A DNA stretch of 21,485 nt from Chloroflexota bacterium (lineage in GTDB: Bacteria > Chloroflexota > Anaerolineae > UBA4142): positions 2,804 through 24,288 of the forward strand of contig JAMCRS010000244.1 of NCBI GenBank assembly GCA_023380675.1. The letters run 5' to 3'. This document shows, piece after piece, positions 1-7,286 of this stretch (within the stretch, counting starts at the first letter, position 1; every line of letters starts with the position of its first letter). A model generated the notes under the pieces. It did not search any database. It saw only the letters and a list, made by a program, of their open reading frames with translations, and had not been told where the DNA came from. A program made the translations under genes and the position numbers.

Positions 1-579
1 AATGCGCGTGTTATTGCTGGTCAGAATCACCAGCGGCATGTGTTTGGCCCTGAGCGTACCCAGCTCGGGCACGCTGACCTGGAAATCGCTCAAGACTTCG
101 AGGAGAAAGGCCTCGAATTCAGCGTCCGCTCGGTCGATCTCGTCGATGAGCAGGAGCGACGGCTTGTCGGCGACGATCGCACGGAGGAGCGGACGCGGCA
201 GGAGGAAACGCTTTGAGAAAAACACGTCCTCCTCGGAAGCCAAACGATCCGCCGCCTCCGCCAGCGTCGTCGTGTCGTGAAGCAGGTCGTGGAGCTTGTC
301 CCGGAGGAGCTGCGTGTAGAGCATTTGCTTGGCGTACTCCCACTCGTACAACGCCTTGGTCTCGTCCAACCCCTCGTAGCACTGCATGCGGATCAGGTCG
401 CGCTGCGCTCCGCACGCCCATGCTTTGCCTAGCTCGGTCTTGCCGACGCCCGCCGGTCCTTCGACCAGCACCGGCTTTTCTAGCCGGTCCGCCAGATAAA
501 TCACCGTGGCGATTTCGTCGGTCGCGATATATTGCTGCGCTGCCAATGCGCTCTTGACATCCGCGATATCCTTGAACAT
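1..579 (-). CDS. MoxR/CoxD-like AAA+ ATPase, N-terminal part (runs off left edge)
   Basis: The minus-strand frame stays open for 193 codons from an ATG at 579 to base 1, so the C-terminus lies outside the window. Walker A is GPAGVGKT (residues 41-48), Walker B is LLLIDEID (142-149), and a sensor-1 Asn follows in ILTSNNTR (185-192). The YEGLDETKALYEWEYAKQ stretch (68-85) is typical of MoxR AAA+ proteins of the CoxD type. Those ATPases usually work with a VWA-domain partner (CoxE-like) to remodel or insert metal into a client enzyme such as CO dehydrogenase. That role is family knowledge; neither a client nor the VWA partner is visible, and both would lie left of base 1. An AGGAAGGG Shine-Dalgarno sits about 7 bases upstream of the start. 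The gene is 77 bp downstream of the ABC exporter on the same strand and may be co-transcribed with it. The family is confident, the substrate unknown. Confidence 0.88.
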   Translation of the reverse strand, partial: MFKDIADVKSALAAQQYIATDEIATVIYLADRLEKPVLVEGPAGVGKTELGKAWACGAQRDLIRMQCYEGLDETKALYEWEYAKQMLYTQLLRDKLHDLLHDTTTLAEAADRLASEEDVFFSKRFLLPRPLLRAIVADKPSLLLIDEIDRADAEFEAFLLEVLSDFQVSVPELGTLRAKHMPLVILTSNNTRI

Positions 580-656
580 TTAGGTTCCCTTCCTACCTGC
601 CGATCCCGGCCGACGGCCCGCCGGCGTGTGAATGCTGCCCGCGCCCCGGTTCCAGC

Positions 657-2642
657 TCATTCCGCGAGCGCGAGCTGATCGCGGAACTGGGTGTGGTACA
701 GCCGCGCGTACAGCCCGTTCTGTTCGAGCAGCTGACTGTGCGTACCGCGCTCGACCACGCGGCCCTCTTCGATCACGAGAATGACGTCCGCCGCGAGGAT
801 GGTCGAAAGCCGGTGTGCGATGACGACGTTCGTCCGTCCCTTCATCAGAGGTTTGAGAGCGTCCTGGATCAAAGCCTCCGACTCTGAATCCAGGCTCGAC
901 GTCGCTTCGTCCAGCACCAAAATGCGCGGGTCCTTTAGAATCACCCGTGCGATGGCCACCCGCTGCTTTTCGCCGCCGCTCAGGCGATAACCGCGCTCGC
1001 CGACGATCGTTTCATACTGCTGGGGCAGCTTGGCAATGAAATCGTGAATGTTCGCGGCGCGCGCGGCACGCTCGATCTCCTCTTGCGTTGCAGTCGGTTT
1101 GGCATAGAGCAGGTTTGCGCGCACGGTGTCGTGAACGAGATAGGTCTCTTGCGTAACCATTCCGATCTGCCGGCTGAGCGAGTCCAGAGTGACGTCCCGC
1201 AAATCGTGTCCGTCGACGAGCACGCGTCCCTCCGTCGGATCGTACAGTCGCGGGATAAGGTACGTGATCGTCGTCTTACCCGCGCCGCTCGGGCCGACGA
1301 GTGCGGCTAACTGCCCGGCCTTGATCTCGAAATCGACGGAACGCAGCGCATAGCGCCGCGTCGGAACGAGGCGCGGCGGCTGGACTTTGTGGCCGTTCCC
1401 GTCGGGCCGGGCCACGACCGAAGTCGCAGCGGCCGGTCGCTCGCCATCTGAATCAAACACGGCTACGGGCAACGGTCCTTCCCCATCCGAGCCGGGCTCG
1501 TCGGCGCGTTCAGACTCCAGATATGAAAACGTCACGTTCTCGAAGTGAACGTCGCCGCGCACCCGTGCGAGTTCGAGCGCCCCGGGGCGATCCTCGAGCT
1601 CAACCGGCAAATCGAGCATTGCGAAGACGCGTTCGAAGGACACCATCGACGTCGCAAAATCGACGCGCGCGTTGATCAAGGTCGAGACGGGCGTATACAA
1701 CTGCGTCAAGTACGCGGCGAACGCGACGATGGTCCCGATCGTGAACGAGCCCTGGACGACCAGATACCCGCCCGCCAACCAAACGATCGCCGTGCCAGCC
1801 GTCCCGACCAAGCCAAGGAGCATAAAGAACCAGCGGCCCACCATCGCCTGCCGCACGCCAATATCGCGCACGCGCTCGGCGCGTTCGCCGAAGCGAGCGG
1901 TCTCGTCCCGCTGCCGGCCAAAGAGCTTTACCAGCAGCGCCCCACAAATAACGTTCAACGTCTCGTTCATCTGCGCGTTCATCTGCGCGTTGAGGTCCAA
2001 TTGCTGATTAATGATCTCGCGGAATAATCGCGCCATGCGCGGCATGGGCAGCACGAAAAGGGGAAGAATGACAACGCTCACCAGAGTGAGGCGCCAATCG
2101 AGCGAAATCATGATCGCCAGCGTCGCGACCACCTGAAACGCGCTGGTGATGATCGAGACGAGCGTGCTGGTGACCGCGCGTTGTGCGCCCACCACGTCGT
2201 TGTTGAGCCACGACATGAGCTCGCCGGTCTTTGTGTTCGTAAAAAAGCGCAGGGACATTCGCTGCATGTGCGCGTAAAGCGCCTTGCGCAGATCGGCGAT
2301 GATTCCCTCGCCGATGCGGGACGTGAGCCAGCGCTGTCCCACGCCGTTCAGGCCGTCAATCACGGGAATCGCGACCATGCCGAGAACGACGATATTCAGC
2401 CGGGCGAGGTCCCGCTGCGGCAGTGCATGGTCTATCAGCTCACGATAAAGGAGGGGAGGCACGAGCCCCATCAACGACGACGCCAGAATGGACACGAGCA
2501 TCACCATAATTCCGGTGGTGTAGGGACGCGCGTACGCGGCGACGCGCCCGAGCAGATCTCGCGTAACGTGCGGCTGCGCTTGTTCTCGATTGAAACGAAT
2601 CGAACTCCACCAACCGCCGGCCGGGCCAGCGCCATGTAACAT
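657..2642 (-). CDS. ABC transporter, fused permease-ATPase (MsbA/LmrA-type exporter)
   Basis: This 661-residue protein carries an N-terminal six-helix type-1 exporter membrane domain (about residues 40-335) followed by one nucleotide-binding domain. Walker A is GPSGAGKTT (450-458), the signature loop LSGGEKQR (554-561), Walker B ILVLDEATSS (574-583) and the switch His is H610. This is a half-transporter that must dimerise in the cytoplasmic membrane. The exported compound cannot be told from sequence. Two oddities are seen. A Gly/Asp/Pro-rich stretch of about 52 residues (376-428) interrupts the first strands of the ATPase domain before YALRSVDFEI. A 12-bp direct repeat also gives NAQMNAQM in the membrane domain. 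The start is the first ATG of the frame; only a weak GGAG lies 12 bases upstream. A good promoter lies 120 bp upstream. Confidence 0.93.
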   Translation of the reverse strand: MLHGAGPAGGWWSSIRFNREQAQPHVTRDLLGRVAAYARPYTTGIMVMLVSILASSLMGLVPPLLYRELIDHALPQRDLARLNIVVLGMVAIPVIDGLNGVGQRWLTSRIGEGIIADLRKALYAHMQRMSLRFFTNTKTGELMSWLNNDVVGAQRAVTSTLVSIITSAFQVVATLAIMISLDWRLTLVSVVILPLFVLPMPRMARLFREIINQQLDLNAQMNAQMNETLNVICGALLVKLFGRQRDETARFGERAERVRDIGVRQAMVGRWFFMLLGLVGTAGTAIVWLAGGYLVVQGSFTIGTIVAFAAYLTQLYTPVSTLINARVDFATSMVSFERVFAMLDLPVELEDRPGALELARVRGDVHFENVTFSYLESERADEPGSDGEGPLPVAVFDSDGERPAAATSVVARPDGNGHKVQPPRLVPTRRYALRSVDFEIKAGQLAALVGPSGAGKTTITYLIPRLYDPTEGRVLVDGHDLRDVTLDSLSRQIGMVTQETYLVHDTVRANLLYAKPTATQEEIERAARAANIHDFIAKLPQQYETIVGERGYRLSGGEKQRVAIARVILKDPRILVLDEATSSLDSESEALIQDALKPLMKGRTNVVIAHRLSTILAADVILVIEEGRVVERGTHSQLLEQNGLYARLYHTQFRDQLALAE

Positions 2643-2762
2643 GTTTAGACTACTCCAGTCATCGGCTAGCTCACTTGCGCCGCATCATGCGCCGAATTCA
2701 TCTGAGACCTAGCGACTGCGTTTTCCACGTTCGCTCAGCGGCGCGCACAATGTGACTTGATC

Positions 2763-2792
2763 ATTCTACCACCACACGCCAAAGTGCGTCAA
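2763..2792 (-). promoter_or_regulatory. Sigma-70 type promoter for the ABC exporter
   Basis: On the minus strand, TTGACG (2787-2792) and TAGAAT (2763-2768) are separated by 18 bases, close to the TTGACA/TATAAT consensus. It faces the exporter gene and predicts a leader of roughly 115 bases. It lies beyond the uppS terminator, so the exporter is likely an independent unit. Confidence 0.65.
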
Positions 2793-2940
2793 CACGGTCG
2801 CAGAGGCTTTCTCACTTTCGAGGCACATTGGCCCCATCCAACGGTTGCGGGACGTGCGGCGCGCATGCACGCATAGCAAAATGCGTCGGCACCCGTGCCG
2901 CTCCAATCTGTTCGGTCGCCACGCATTCCGGCTGGCGGCC

Positions 2941-2979
2941 AAAACGGAAACGCCGGACGGCGTTCTGCCATCCGGCGTT
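2941..2979 (-). terminator. Rho-independent terminator after uppS
   Basis: On the minus strand, just downstream of the uppS stop, AACGCCGGA and TCCGGCGTT pair perfectly (outer arms within 2949-2979). The stem extends inward by a G-U pair and GGC/GCC to a 5-base loop. It is followed by a modest T-rich run (TTCCGTTTT). The stem is strong and the T tract imperfect. Confidence 0.7.
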
Positions 2980-3005
2980 CGAAGGTCTGCATCGATCGAG
3001 GAATT

Positions 3006-3734
3006 CTAATCCGCGGACTGCATGAAGCGATCGTACGCCGTAAGTGCCTTGGCAAGTTCATTCTCGTCAAAATCCGGCCAGAAGGTAGGCGTGCTCAGAA
3101 ATACTCCGCGCGCTCCTTGCCAGGGAAAGAAGTTGGACAGGCGCTGGTCTCCGCCCGTGCGTATGATCAAATCCATGTCGCCCAGACCGGCAGTGTACAG
3201 ATAACGCTCCACCAGCTCTTCAGACACCTGGTCCGCCGGGACGTGGTCGGCGAGGATTTGCTGTACCGCTCGCAAGATCTCCATTCGGCCGCCGTAGTTG
3301 AATGCCACGTTGAGGATGTAATTTTGGTTATCGCGCGTCGCCTGAACCGCGCGTGTCACCTTTTCCGCAAGGATAGAGGGAACGCCTTCCAACGAGCCGC
3401 TGTGAATCAATCGCACACCCTGTGCGCGAAAGTTCTCCGTCTCGCGGTCGATCACTTGAGCCAAGAGCTCAAAGAGACCGTCTACCTCTTCCCGGGGGCG
3501 TCCCCAATTCTCCGTCGAAAACACGTATAGCGTCACGATGCGGATTCCGAAACGGGCGCAGGCGTCCAGGGCGCGCCGCACGTTTTCCGTCCCGTGCCGA
3601 TGCCCCGCCAGACGGGAGAGGCCGCGCAGCCGCGCCCAGCGTCCATTCCCGTCCATCATTATTCCGACGTGTCTAGGAACATGGCGAAACGGAAGAGCCG
3701 CTATCGGTTCAGCCGCAATGCTTTGCGACTGCAT
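3006..3734 (-). CDS. uppS: Isoprenyl transferase (undecaprenyl diphosphate synthase)
   Basis: A cis-prenyltransferase of 242 residues, the usual length for the family. It condenses isopentenyl diphosphate onto farnesyl diphosphate to make the C55 lipid carrier for cell-wall synthesis. The catalytic block HVGIMMDGNGRWA (residues 22-34, Asp28), the STENW motif and the C-terminal RTGGDQRLSNFFPWQ block are visible. The acidic residue after GG, usually Glu, is Asp here. I chose the ATG at 3734 because AAAGGA lies 8 bases upstream. A TTG at 3755 overlapping the tlyA stop (TTGA), with GAGG upstream, is a real alternative that would add 7 residues. The gene follows tlyA with 17 bp or an overlap, so co-transcription from the tlyA promoter is likely. 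A terminator follows it. Confidence 0.95.
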   Translation of the reverse strand: MQSQSIAAEPIAALPFRHVPRHVGIMMDGNGRWARLRGLSRLAGHRHGTENVRRALDACARFGIRIVTLYVFSTENWGRPREEVDGLFELLAQVIDRETENFRAQGVRLIHSGSLEGVPSILAEKVTRAVQATRDNQNYILNVAFNYGGRMEILRAVQQILADHVPADQVSEELVERYLYTAGLGDMDLIIRTGGDQRLSNFFPWQGARGVFLSTPTFWPDFDENELAKALTAYDRFMQSAD

Positions 3735-3751
3735 AACCAGTCCTTTGCTGA

Positions 3752-4531
3752 TCAATTTGCCTCGGAATACTGTGGGATCTGCGCGACGGATACGCTTTCC
3801 AGAGTAGGATCTGCGGATAGGTGAATGAAGAACTCGGTGTTACCGTCCGCGCCCTTGATCGGCGAACGGCATACTCCTCGTACGCGCAATCCGGTCTCTT
3901 CTGCGCTGCGCGCGATTCGCTCGACCACGGCGCGGTGGACGCCCGGGTCTCGCACGACGCCTCCCTTTCCGACCTGATTGCGGCCGGCTTCGAACTGCGG
4001 CTTGACGAGCGCGACGATCTCCCCACACGGCAACAGATAGGTCATGACGACCGGCAGAACCAGCCGCAACGAGATGAACGCGACGTCGACAACCGCGAGG
4101 TCAACCTTTTCGGGGAGCCTCTCAAGGTAGCGGATGTTGACGCGGTCCATCACGACCACGCGTGGATCGCTCCTGAGCTTCCACGCCAGCTGGCCGTACC
4201 CTACGTCGATCGCGTAAACCCGGGTGGCGCCCGATTGAAGCAGGCAATCGGTGAACCCCCCCGTCGACGCACCGACGTCGACACACGTCATGCCCGTCGG
4301 TCTGACCTGAAACGCGGCGAGTGCACCTTCTAGCTTGAGTCCGCCTCTCCCAACGTACTTCAGCGGCGCACTCAACGCGATGTCCGCGTCGTCGGCAATC
4401 AGAGCGCCGGCCTTGACCACCCGGTCGCCGTTCACGCGAACGCCGCCGGCAAGGATGAGCGCCTGAGCGCGTTGGCGTGATTCGACCAGCTCGCGCTCGA
4501 CGAGCATGAGGTCCAGGCGTTTTTTCGCCAC
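3752..4531 (-). CDS. tlyA: TlyA family 16S/23S rRNA methyltransferase / hemolysin A
   Basis: This 259-residue protein has an N-terminal S4 RNA-binding domain (about 4-60) and an FtsJ/RrmJ-like SAM methyltransferase domain. The SAM-binding motif is DVGASTGGFT (85-94). Candidate catalytic K-D-K residues are K66, D149 and K177 (in VKPQFEAG). In mycobacteria TlyA makes 2'-O-methylcytidine in 16S and 23S rRNA; the same role here is family inference. The start is GTG at 4531, supported by the conserved KKRLDLMLVER opening. There is no Shine-Dalgarno, and the predicted transcription start falls on the GTG itself. uppS follows immediately. Confidence 0.92.
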   Translation of the reverse strand: MAKKRLDLMLVERELVESRQRAQALILAGGVRVNGDRVVKAGALIADDADIALSAPLKYVGRGGLKLEGALAAFQVRPTGMTCVDVGASTGGFTDCLLQSGATRVYAIDVGYGQLAWKLRSDPRVVVMDRVNIRYLERLPEKVDLAVVDVAFISLRLVLPVVMTYLLPCGEIVALVKPQFEAGRNQVGKGGVVRDPGVHRAVVERIARSAEETGLRVRGVCRSPIKGADGNTEFFIHLSADPTLESVSVAQIPQYSEAN

Positions 4532-4537
4532 AACTCA

Positions 4538-4566
4538 AAGATATGCTCAACCCAGGAAAAAGTCAA
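4538..4566 (-). promoter_or_regulatory. Promoter of tlyA-uppS, predicted leaderless
   Basis: On the minus strand, TTGACT (4561-4566) is followed by a 17-base spacer and TATCTT (4538-4543). If the -10 box ends at position -7, base +1 is 4531, the G of the tlyA GTG. The transcript would then have no 5' leader. Confidence 0.6.
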
Positions 4567-4653
4567 GTTATTCCCCGATCTGGCGTCCCGCGCGGCCACG
4601 GGCAACCTTTTGGGTCGTGCCGGAGCGCGCCGAGGGCAACTCCGAGTCTGAAA

Positions 4654-4681
4654 TTGACTTTGCCGTGATTCCAAGTATGAT
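4654..4681 (+). promoter_or_regulatory. Sigma-70 type promoter of the UbiA-family gene
   Basis: TTGACT (4654-4659) and TATGAT (4676-4681) are 16 bases apart on the plus strand. The predicted start near 4688 leaves a leader of about 14 bases holding the GGAGGA ribosome-binding site. It is divergent from the tlyA promoter, with about 90 bp between the two -35 boxes. Confidence 0.65.
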
Positions 4682-4701
4682 TGCCGGGACTTGGAGGAAC
4701 G

Positions 4702-5598
4702 ATGCTACTCGCATTGCTGAAAACAGTCCGCCCGCGTCAGTGGTCCAAGAACCTGATGGTTTTTTTCCCGCTCGTTTTTACGCTGCGCCAATACTGGCAG
4801 CCGTTTTCGCGCGAGATGTATTCGATGTTCGCGATCTCGATAGCGGCATTTTGCCTGTTTTGCATGATTTCGGGCGTCATCTACCTTATCAACGACCTGG
4901 TGGATATTGACAAGGATCGGCGGCATCCCACCAAGCGCAATCGCCCGCTCGCCTCGGGCGCGCTCAAGCCTTCCACCGCGGTTGCGGCCATCGTCGTCCT
5001 AATGGCTGTGGCATTTCCGCTTTCGTTTCTTCTCGACGTGTGGTTCGGCATTGTGGCGTCGCTGTACTTTCTCATGATGCTGTTCTACTCGTACGTTCTA
5101 AAGAATATTGTGATCGTCGACGTGTTCGTGCTGGCCGCCGGACTCGTCTTGCGCGCCGTCGCCGGCGCCGCCGCCATCAGCGTACCGACGTCGCCGTGGC
5201 TCTACGTTTGCACGGTCCTGGTGGGTCTGTTCATCGGCTTTAGCAAGCGCCGCCACGAGCTCGTCCTGCTCGAAGGGGACGCGACGAATCATCGGCTCAT
5301 TCTCAAGGAGTACACCCCCGAAGTTCTCGATCAGATGATTTCAGTTACGACCGCGTCCTTCGTCATGGCGTACTCGCTCTACACATTCTCGGCCGACAAT
5401 CTGCCGAAGAATCACTCGATGATGCTGACGATTCCGTTCGCGCTCTACATTGTCTTCCGGCTGCTCTACCTCGTCCTGGTCAAAAACGAAGGCGGCAGCC
5501 CAGAAGAGATGGTTTTGAAGGACAAGCCGCTCATCGGCTCGATCGTCGCCTGGGGAGTCGCCATTGTCGGGATCCTATACGCGTTCGGGCACAGCTAG
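4702..5598 (+). CDS. UbiA-family prenyltransferase, decaprenyl-phosphate phosphoribosyltransferase-like
   Basis: An integral membrane protein of 298 residues with about eight or nine hydrophobic helices. The Asp-rich motif NDLVDIDKDRRHPTKRNRP follows the pattern NDxxDxxxDxxHPxKxxRP. That pattern is characteristic of the subgroup transferring 5-phosphoribose from PRPP to a polyprenyl phosphate (Rv3806c type, the first step to decaprenyl-phospho-arabinose) rather than of quinone or heme prenyltransferases. The second conserved region is GFSKRRHEL with YTPEVLDQM downstream. The start is the ATG at 4702, with GGAGGA 5 bases upstream. An in-frame TTG at 4681 would overlap the -10 box and is unlikely. 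No DprE1/DprE2-like partner or arabinosyltransferase is nearby, so the end product is unknown. bioY follows 147 bp downstream. Confidence 0.85.
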   Translation: MLLALLKTVRPRQWSKNLMVFFPLVFTLRQYWQPFSREMYSMFAISIAAFCLFCMISGVIYLINDLVDIDKDRRHPTKRNRPLASGALKPSTAVAAIVVLMAVAFPLSFLLDVWFGIVASLYFLMMLFYSYVLKNIVIVDVFVLAAGLVLRAVAGAAAISVPTSPWLYVCTVLVGLFIGFSKRRHELVLLEGDATNHRLILKEYTPEVLDQMISVTTASFVMAYSLYTFSADNLPKNHSMMLTIPFALYIVFRLLYLVLVKNEGGSPEEMVLKDKPLIGSIVAWGVAIVGILYAFGHS

Positions 5599-5745
5599 CC
5601 GGACGATTCGCGCTCCCAGCCACGGATCGGCTATGATTGCTGCCCGCGTGGTTCTCGCGGGGTGCATCTCGCCGTAAAGAATGCCCGACCAAGTACGGTG
5701 AGCGAAGGTAAATTCGGACACCGCCATTCTCAACGAGGTATACCA

Positions 5746-6336
5746 ATGAGCTATGGAACATACGCGGACGCGGCACGGATTTCTCTAAAGAGCCACACCG
5801 CGGCCTATGACGCTGGGCTCGTCATCGGAGGATCGATTCTGCTGGCTTTGTCGGCGCAAGTCGCAATTCCGCTTCCCTTTAGTCCAGTGCCAGTGACCGC
5901 GCAAACGCTCGTGGTGCTGCTGATTGGCGCCACCTATGGCAGCCGAAGGGCGGCCGCCTGTCTCATAGCGTACCTCGCAGAGGGAGTAGCGGGCCTGCCG
6001 GTATTCGCGGCTGGCGGCGCGGGATTCGTCCACCTGCTCGGACCTACCGGGGGATACCTCGCCGGGTTTTTGGCCGCGGCGTTCGTCACGGGGCTATTGG
6101 CCGAACACGGATGGGACCGGCGCGTCGCGACGAGCTTGCTTGCCATGCTGGTCGGAAACGTCGTCATCTATGCCTTTGGACTGGCATGGCTTGGTCGTTT
6201 TGTGCCGATCGGCCAGATTGCGGCGCTCGGTCTGTTGCCGTTCATGCCGGGCGATCTGGCGAAAACCGCTGTGGGCACGCTCTTGCTACCATTAGGCTGG
6301 AAATTGACCGGTTGGAATCAAGCCCCGCTGCCCTGA
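5746..6336 (+). CDS. bioY: BioY, biotin ECF transporter substrate-binding subunit
   Basis: This 196-residue, roughly six-helix membrane protein has the BioY hallmarks: IPLPFSPVPVTAQTLVVLL near residues 43-61, then GLPVFAAGGAG and a GPTGGYLAGF motif. BioY is the S-component that binds biotin and works alone or with the shared EcfAAT energising module. No ecf or bioMN genes are in the window. The start ATG at 5746 has GAGG about 8 bases upstream; the 28 extra codons of open frame before it do not resemble the family. No BirA operator-like palindrome was found upstream. The gene ends 65 bp before the shared terminator. Confidence 0.94.
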   Translation: MSYGTYADAARISLKSHTAAYDAGLVIGGSILLALSAQVAIPLPFSPVPVTAQTLVVLLIGATYGSRRAAACLIAYLAEGVAGLPVFAAGGAGFVHLLGPTGGYLAGFLAAAFVTGLLAEHGWDRRVATSLLAMLVGNVVIYAFGLAWLGRFVPIGQIAALGLLPFMPGDLAKTAVGTLLLPLGWKLTGWNQAPLP

Positions 6337-6400
6337 CGCTAACGCCGACCGCACCATTCCGACCACCCGGACTCGAGCTTACACAGGTCTGAGCACGCGA

Positions 6401-6438
6401 AAAGGCGGGCGAGGGATCATCCCCGCCCGCCTTCTTTT
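6401..6438. terminator. Bidirectional rho-independent terminator between bioY and rpsI
   Basis: AAGGCGGGCGAGGG (6402-6415) pairs with CCCCGCCCGCCTT (6421-6433) across a 5-base ATCAT loop, with one bulged A. A T-rich run follows on the plus strand (CTTTT) and on the minus strand (TTTTC). It can stop bioY from the left and the ribosomal operon from the right. Confidence 0.85.
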
Positions 6439-6459
6439 CAAATTCTTGCGGTCGCGAGC

Positions 6460-6855
6460 TTAACGCTTGGTGTACTGCTTCGCCTTGCGGGCTTTCTTGA
6501 GACCCGGTTTCTTGCGTTCTTTTTCACGTGGATCGCGTGTAAGCAAGCCTGCCTTGCGGAGGGAGATCTTGAACCCACCGTCGGCGGCGAGCAACGCGCG
6601 CGCCAATCCGAGCGAAACCGCGTCCGACTGGCCGACCATGCCGCCGCCATTCACTTTGACCGAAATCGCGAATCGGTCTTCGTTCTGCGTCACCTTGAGC
6701 GGGCTGATCGCGCGGCTAATGAGACTGGGGCGCGCGAAATATTCGGCCAAAGGCTTGTCATTGACCGTAAAGCCGCCGCTCCCGGCGAACAGCCGCACGC
6801 GCGCAATGGCGGCCTTCCGCCGACCAAGTCCTTCGTAATATTTTCCAGTCGCCAT
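6460..6855 (-). CDS. rpsI: 30S ribosomal protein S9
   Basis: A 131-residue S9 of the small-subunit head. It opens with the canonical YYEGLGRRKAAIARVR block (residues 5-20) and ends in the basic tail KARKAKQYTKR that reaches the P-site tRNA. The ATG at 6855 has GGAGG 7 bases upstream; the longer open frame upstream overlaps rplM and is not family-like. It starts 2 bp after the rplM stop and is the last gene of the operon, followed by the bidirectional terminator. Confidence 0.97.
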   Translation of the reverse strand: MATGKYYEGLGRRKAAIARVRLFAGSGGFTVNDKPLAEYFARPSLISRAISPLKVTQNEDRFAISVKVNGGGMVGQSDAVSLGLARALLAADGGFKISLRKAGLLTRDPREKERKKPGLKKARKAKQYTKR

Positions 6856-6857
6856 GC

Positions 6858-7286
6858 TTAGACCTCCAACGCTTTCGGCTTTTGTGACGCGTGTCGGTTC
6901 GTAACGCCCCGATAGACCTTTAGCTTTTTGAACATCTGCCGTCCCAAGCGGCCGTGCGGCAGCATTCCCCACACCGCAGCCTTGATCACGCGATCAGGAT
7001 GCTTGTCCAACTGCTCGCGCAGAAAGACTTTTTTCAGACCGCCGGGATAGCCGGAATGCCGGACGTAGAATTTCGCGTCGAGTTTCTTGCCGGTGACGTG
7101 AATTTTTTCCGCGTTCACCACGACCACGAAATCACCGGTGTCCAGGTGCGGCGTGTAGATCGTTTTGTGTTTGCCCTTGAGCACCCGCGCGATACCCGTG
7201 GCAAGGCGCCCGAGGGTCTTGCCGTCGGCGTTCACGAGGTACCATTCCCGCTTGATATCGGCGGGCTTGGTATTGAATGTCTTCAT
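6858..7286 (-). CDS. rplM: 50S ribosomal protein L13
   Basis: A 142-residue L13, full family length, with REWYLVNADGKTLGRLAT near the N-terminus and the conserved GMLPHGRLGRQMFKKLKVY block (108-126). It is an early-assembly large-subunit protein. The start ATG overlaps the truA stop as ATGA, with GGAG upstream inside truA, so translational coupling is likely. It is paired with rpsI as in most bacteria. Confidence 0.97.
   Translation of the reverse strand: MKTFNTKPADIKREWYLVNADGKTLGRLATGIARVLKGKHKTIYTPHLDTGDFVVVVNAEKIHVTGKKLDAKFYVRHSGYPGGLKKVFLREQLDKHPDRVIKAAVWGMLPHGRLGRQMFKKLKVYRGVTNRHASQKPKALEV

Larger units (their letters stand above)
2643..3005. other. 363-bp gap between ABC exporter and uppS
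   Basis: No gene is supported here. Reading along the minus strand, the gap holds the uppS terminator hairpin next to the uppS stop, then about 150 bp with no recognisable element, then a sigma-70 type promoter, then a leader of about 115 bases before the exporter start. The leader has some self-complementary GGCGC/GCGCC words, but I could not match it to any known riboswitch or attenuator. Confidence 0.6.

Noticed and set aside
5607..5637. A separate promoter for bioY (TATGAT at 5632-5637)
   Set aside because: The -10 box is good but the only -35 candidate (TTCGCG, 19-base spacer) is poor; read-through from the upstream gene is as likely.
5643..5661. Hairpin CCCGCG/CGCGGG downstream of the UbiA-family gene as a terminator
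   Set aside because: The stem is only 6 bp with a 7-base loop and no T tract follows.
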